Below the pieces are notes generated by a model. The model ran no database searches and was not told where the DNA came from. It was given only the letters and a program-made list of their open reading frames with translations. 6,640 bases of DNA, taken from Actinomycetota bacterium. Its GTDB lineage: Bacteria; Actinomycetota; Humimicrobiia; Humimicrobiales; Humimicrobiaceae. The position numbers and the translations under genes are program-made. Below, one piece after another: positions 6,365-6,640 of the stretch (position 1 is its first letter; the number at the start of each line of letters is the position of its first letter). The stretch covers positions 1 through 6,640 of the forward strand of contig JAMCVO010000471.1 in assembly GCA_023475715.1 (NCBI GenBank), in the 5' to 3' direction.

Positions 6365-6533
6365 AGAGTTTAGAAAAATTTATTCCAATAAGGGAAAGAT
6401 TAGGGTTGCGATTTTTTACGGCAGTGACCTGGAGGCAGCTCAATTCATGAACCAGCAATTAAAAAGTGATAAGTCGCTTGATATAGAGGAAATTATTTTT
6501 ACAGAAATTATTCCGCGATATAAAATCCAGTAA
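6354..6533 (+). CDS. 59-codon ORF resembling a truncated DegV C-terminal segment
   Basis: ATG at 6354 overlaps the end of the transglutaminase gene (ATGGCGGTTAA), an arrangement typical of translational coupling. The product opens MAVKEFRKIYSNKGK. It continues with RVAIFYGSDLEAAQ and EEIIFTEIIP, which follow the pattern of the C-terminal lobe of DegV-family fatty-acid-binding proteins (aiiHg...eeAe...ITEIgP). The HtGPG motif that normally comes next is absent in all three forward frames, and the large DegV N-terminal part is absent as well: the frame is closed by a stop at 6330-6332. If the resemblance is right, this is a decayed remnant. Otherwise it is an unknown small alpha/beta protein. 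The same frame continues for 29 sense codons after the TAA, to a second TAA at 6621-6623. Confidence 0.5.
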   Translation: MAVKEFRKIYSNKGKIRVAIFYGSDLEAAQFMNQQLKSDKSLDIEEIIFTEIIPRYKIQ

Positions 6534-6640
6534 ATTCTAACAAATACTTCAGCTAGTGTAAAACAGGAAAATCCTATTGAAAAAATAACTGTAAATGATA
6601 TTATTAAAACTATTAATTATTAATATTTTTATTAATATTA
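6534..6640. other. Very AT-rich tail at window edge
   Basis: These bases contain the 29-codon in-frame continuation of the preceding short ORF (reading ILTNTSASVK... to KTINY, stop at 6621). They end in a run composed of A and T only, with the self-complementary TTAATATT/AATATTAA type motifs around 6618-6640. No GC-rich stem with a T-tract is visible inside the window, so no terminator can be called. The window ends before the context is clear. Confidence 0.4.

Noticed and set aside
1..6640. CRISPR array, tRNA or rRNA gene, insertion sequence
   Set aside because: No evenly spaced direct repeats, no cloverleaf or rRNA-like stretch, and no transposase frame was seen on either strand. The only regular repeats are the coding repeats of the propeller.

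Overview
The window is AT-rich bacterial DNA. Evidence for this is bacterial-type spacing, one strong Shine-Dalgarno site, Sec-type export signals and bacterial protein families. The gene content (an aldo/keto reductase of the type that usually carries a C-terminal Fe-S domain, a CDF metal exporter, a YfbR-like HD protein, and an exported LVIVD/PKD/transglutaminase protein) would suit an anaerobic, low-GC, probably uncultured bacterium. Nothing here fixes the phylum, and I do not name one.

Layout. Positions 1-830 (minus strand) hold the first ~276 codons of an aldo/keto reductase whose C-terminus lies outside the window. It is divergent from everything else. Positions 831-1195 are a non-coding divergent region. 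It contains a plausible sigma-70 promoter for the reductase and a 12-bp long-range inverted pairing (1015-1124) that could fold as a leader RNA or be the ends of a small element. All remaining genes are on the plus strand and tightly spaced (gaps of 27, 47 and 22 nt, then an 11-nt overlap), so they may be one transcription unit. They are a CDF divalent-metal efflux transporter (1196-2128), a tandem HD-domain protein (2156-3301), a small two-zinc-ribbon protein (3349-3783), a large exported protein with a seven-repeat LVIVD propeller, a PKD domain and a transglutaminase-like protease/ligase domain (3806-6364), and a 59-codon ORF that resembles a piece of a DegV C-terminus (6354-6533). Positions 6534-6640 are very AT-rich.

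The most important observation concerns data integrity. In the HD protein, the bases at 2914-2926 are exactly the 13-base core of the Illumina TruSeq adapter. They sit precisely where the catalytic His-Asp dyad of this family should be encoded, while the flanking conserved residues are intact and the frame is kept. The apparent loss of the HD motif is therefore more likely a sequencing or assembly artefact than biology.

How the genes might work together is largely inference. The transporter would export Zn2+ or a similar ion from the cytoplasm, the HD protein would be a cytoplasmic phosphohydrolase, the zinc-ribbon protein would be a cytoplasmic Zn-binding adaptor, and the large protein would act outside the membrane. 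No shared pathway is evident from sequence alone, and I did not find convincing evidence for a novel multi-gene system.
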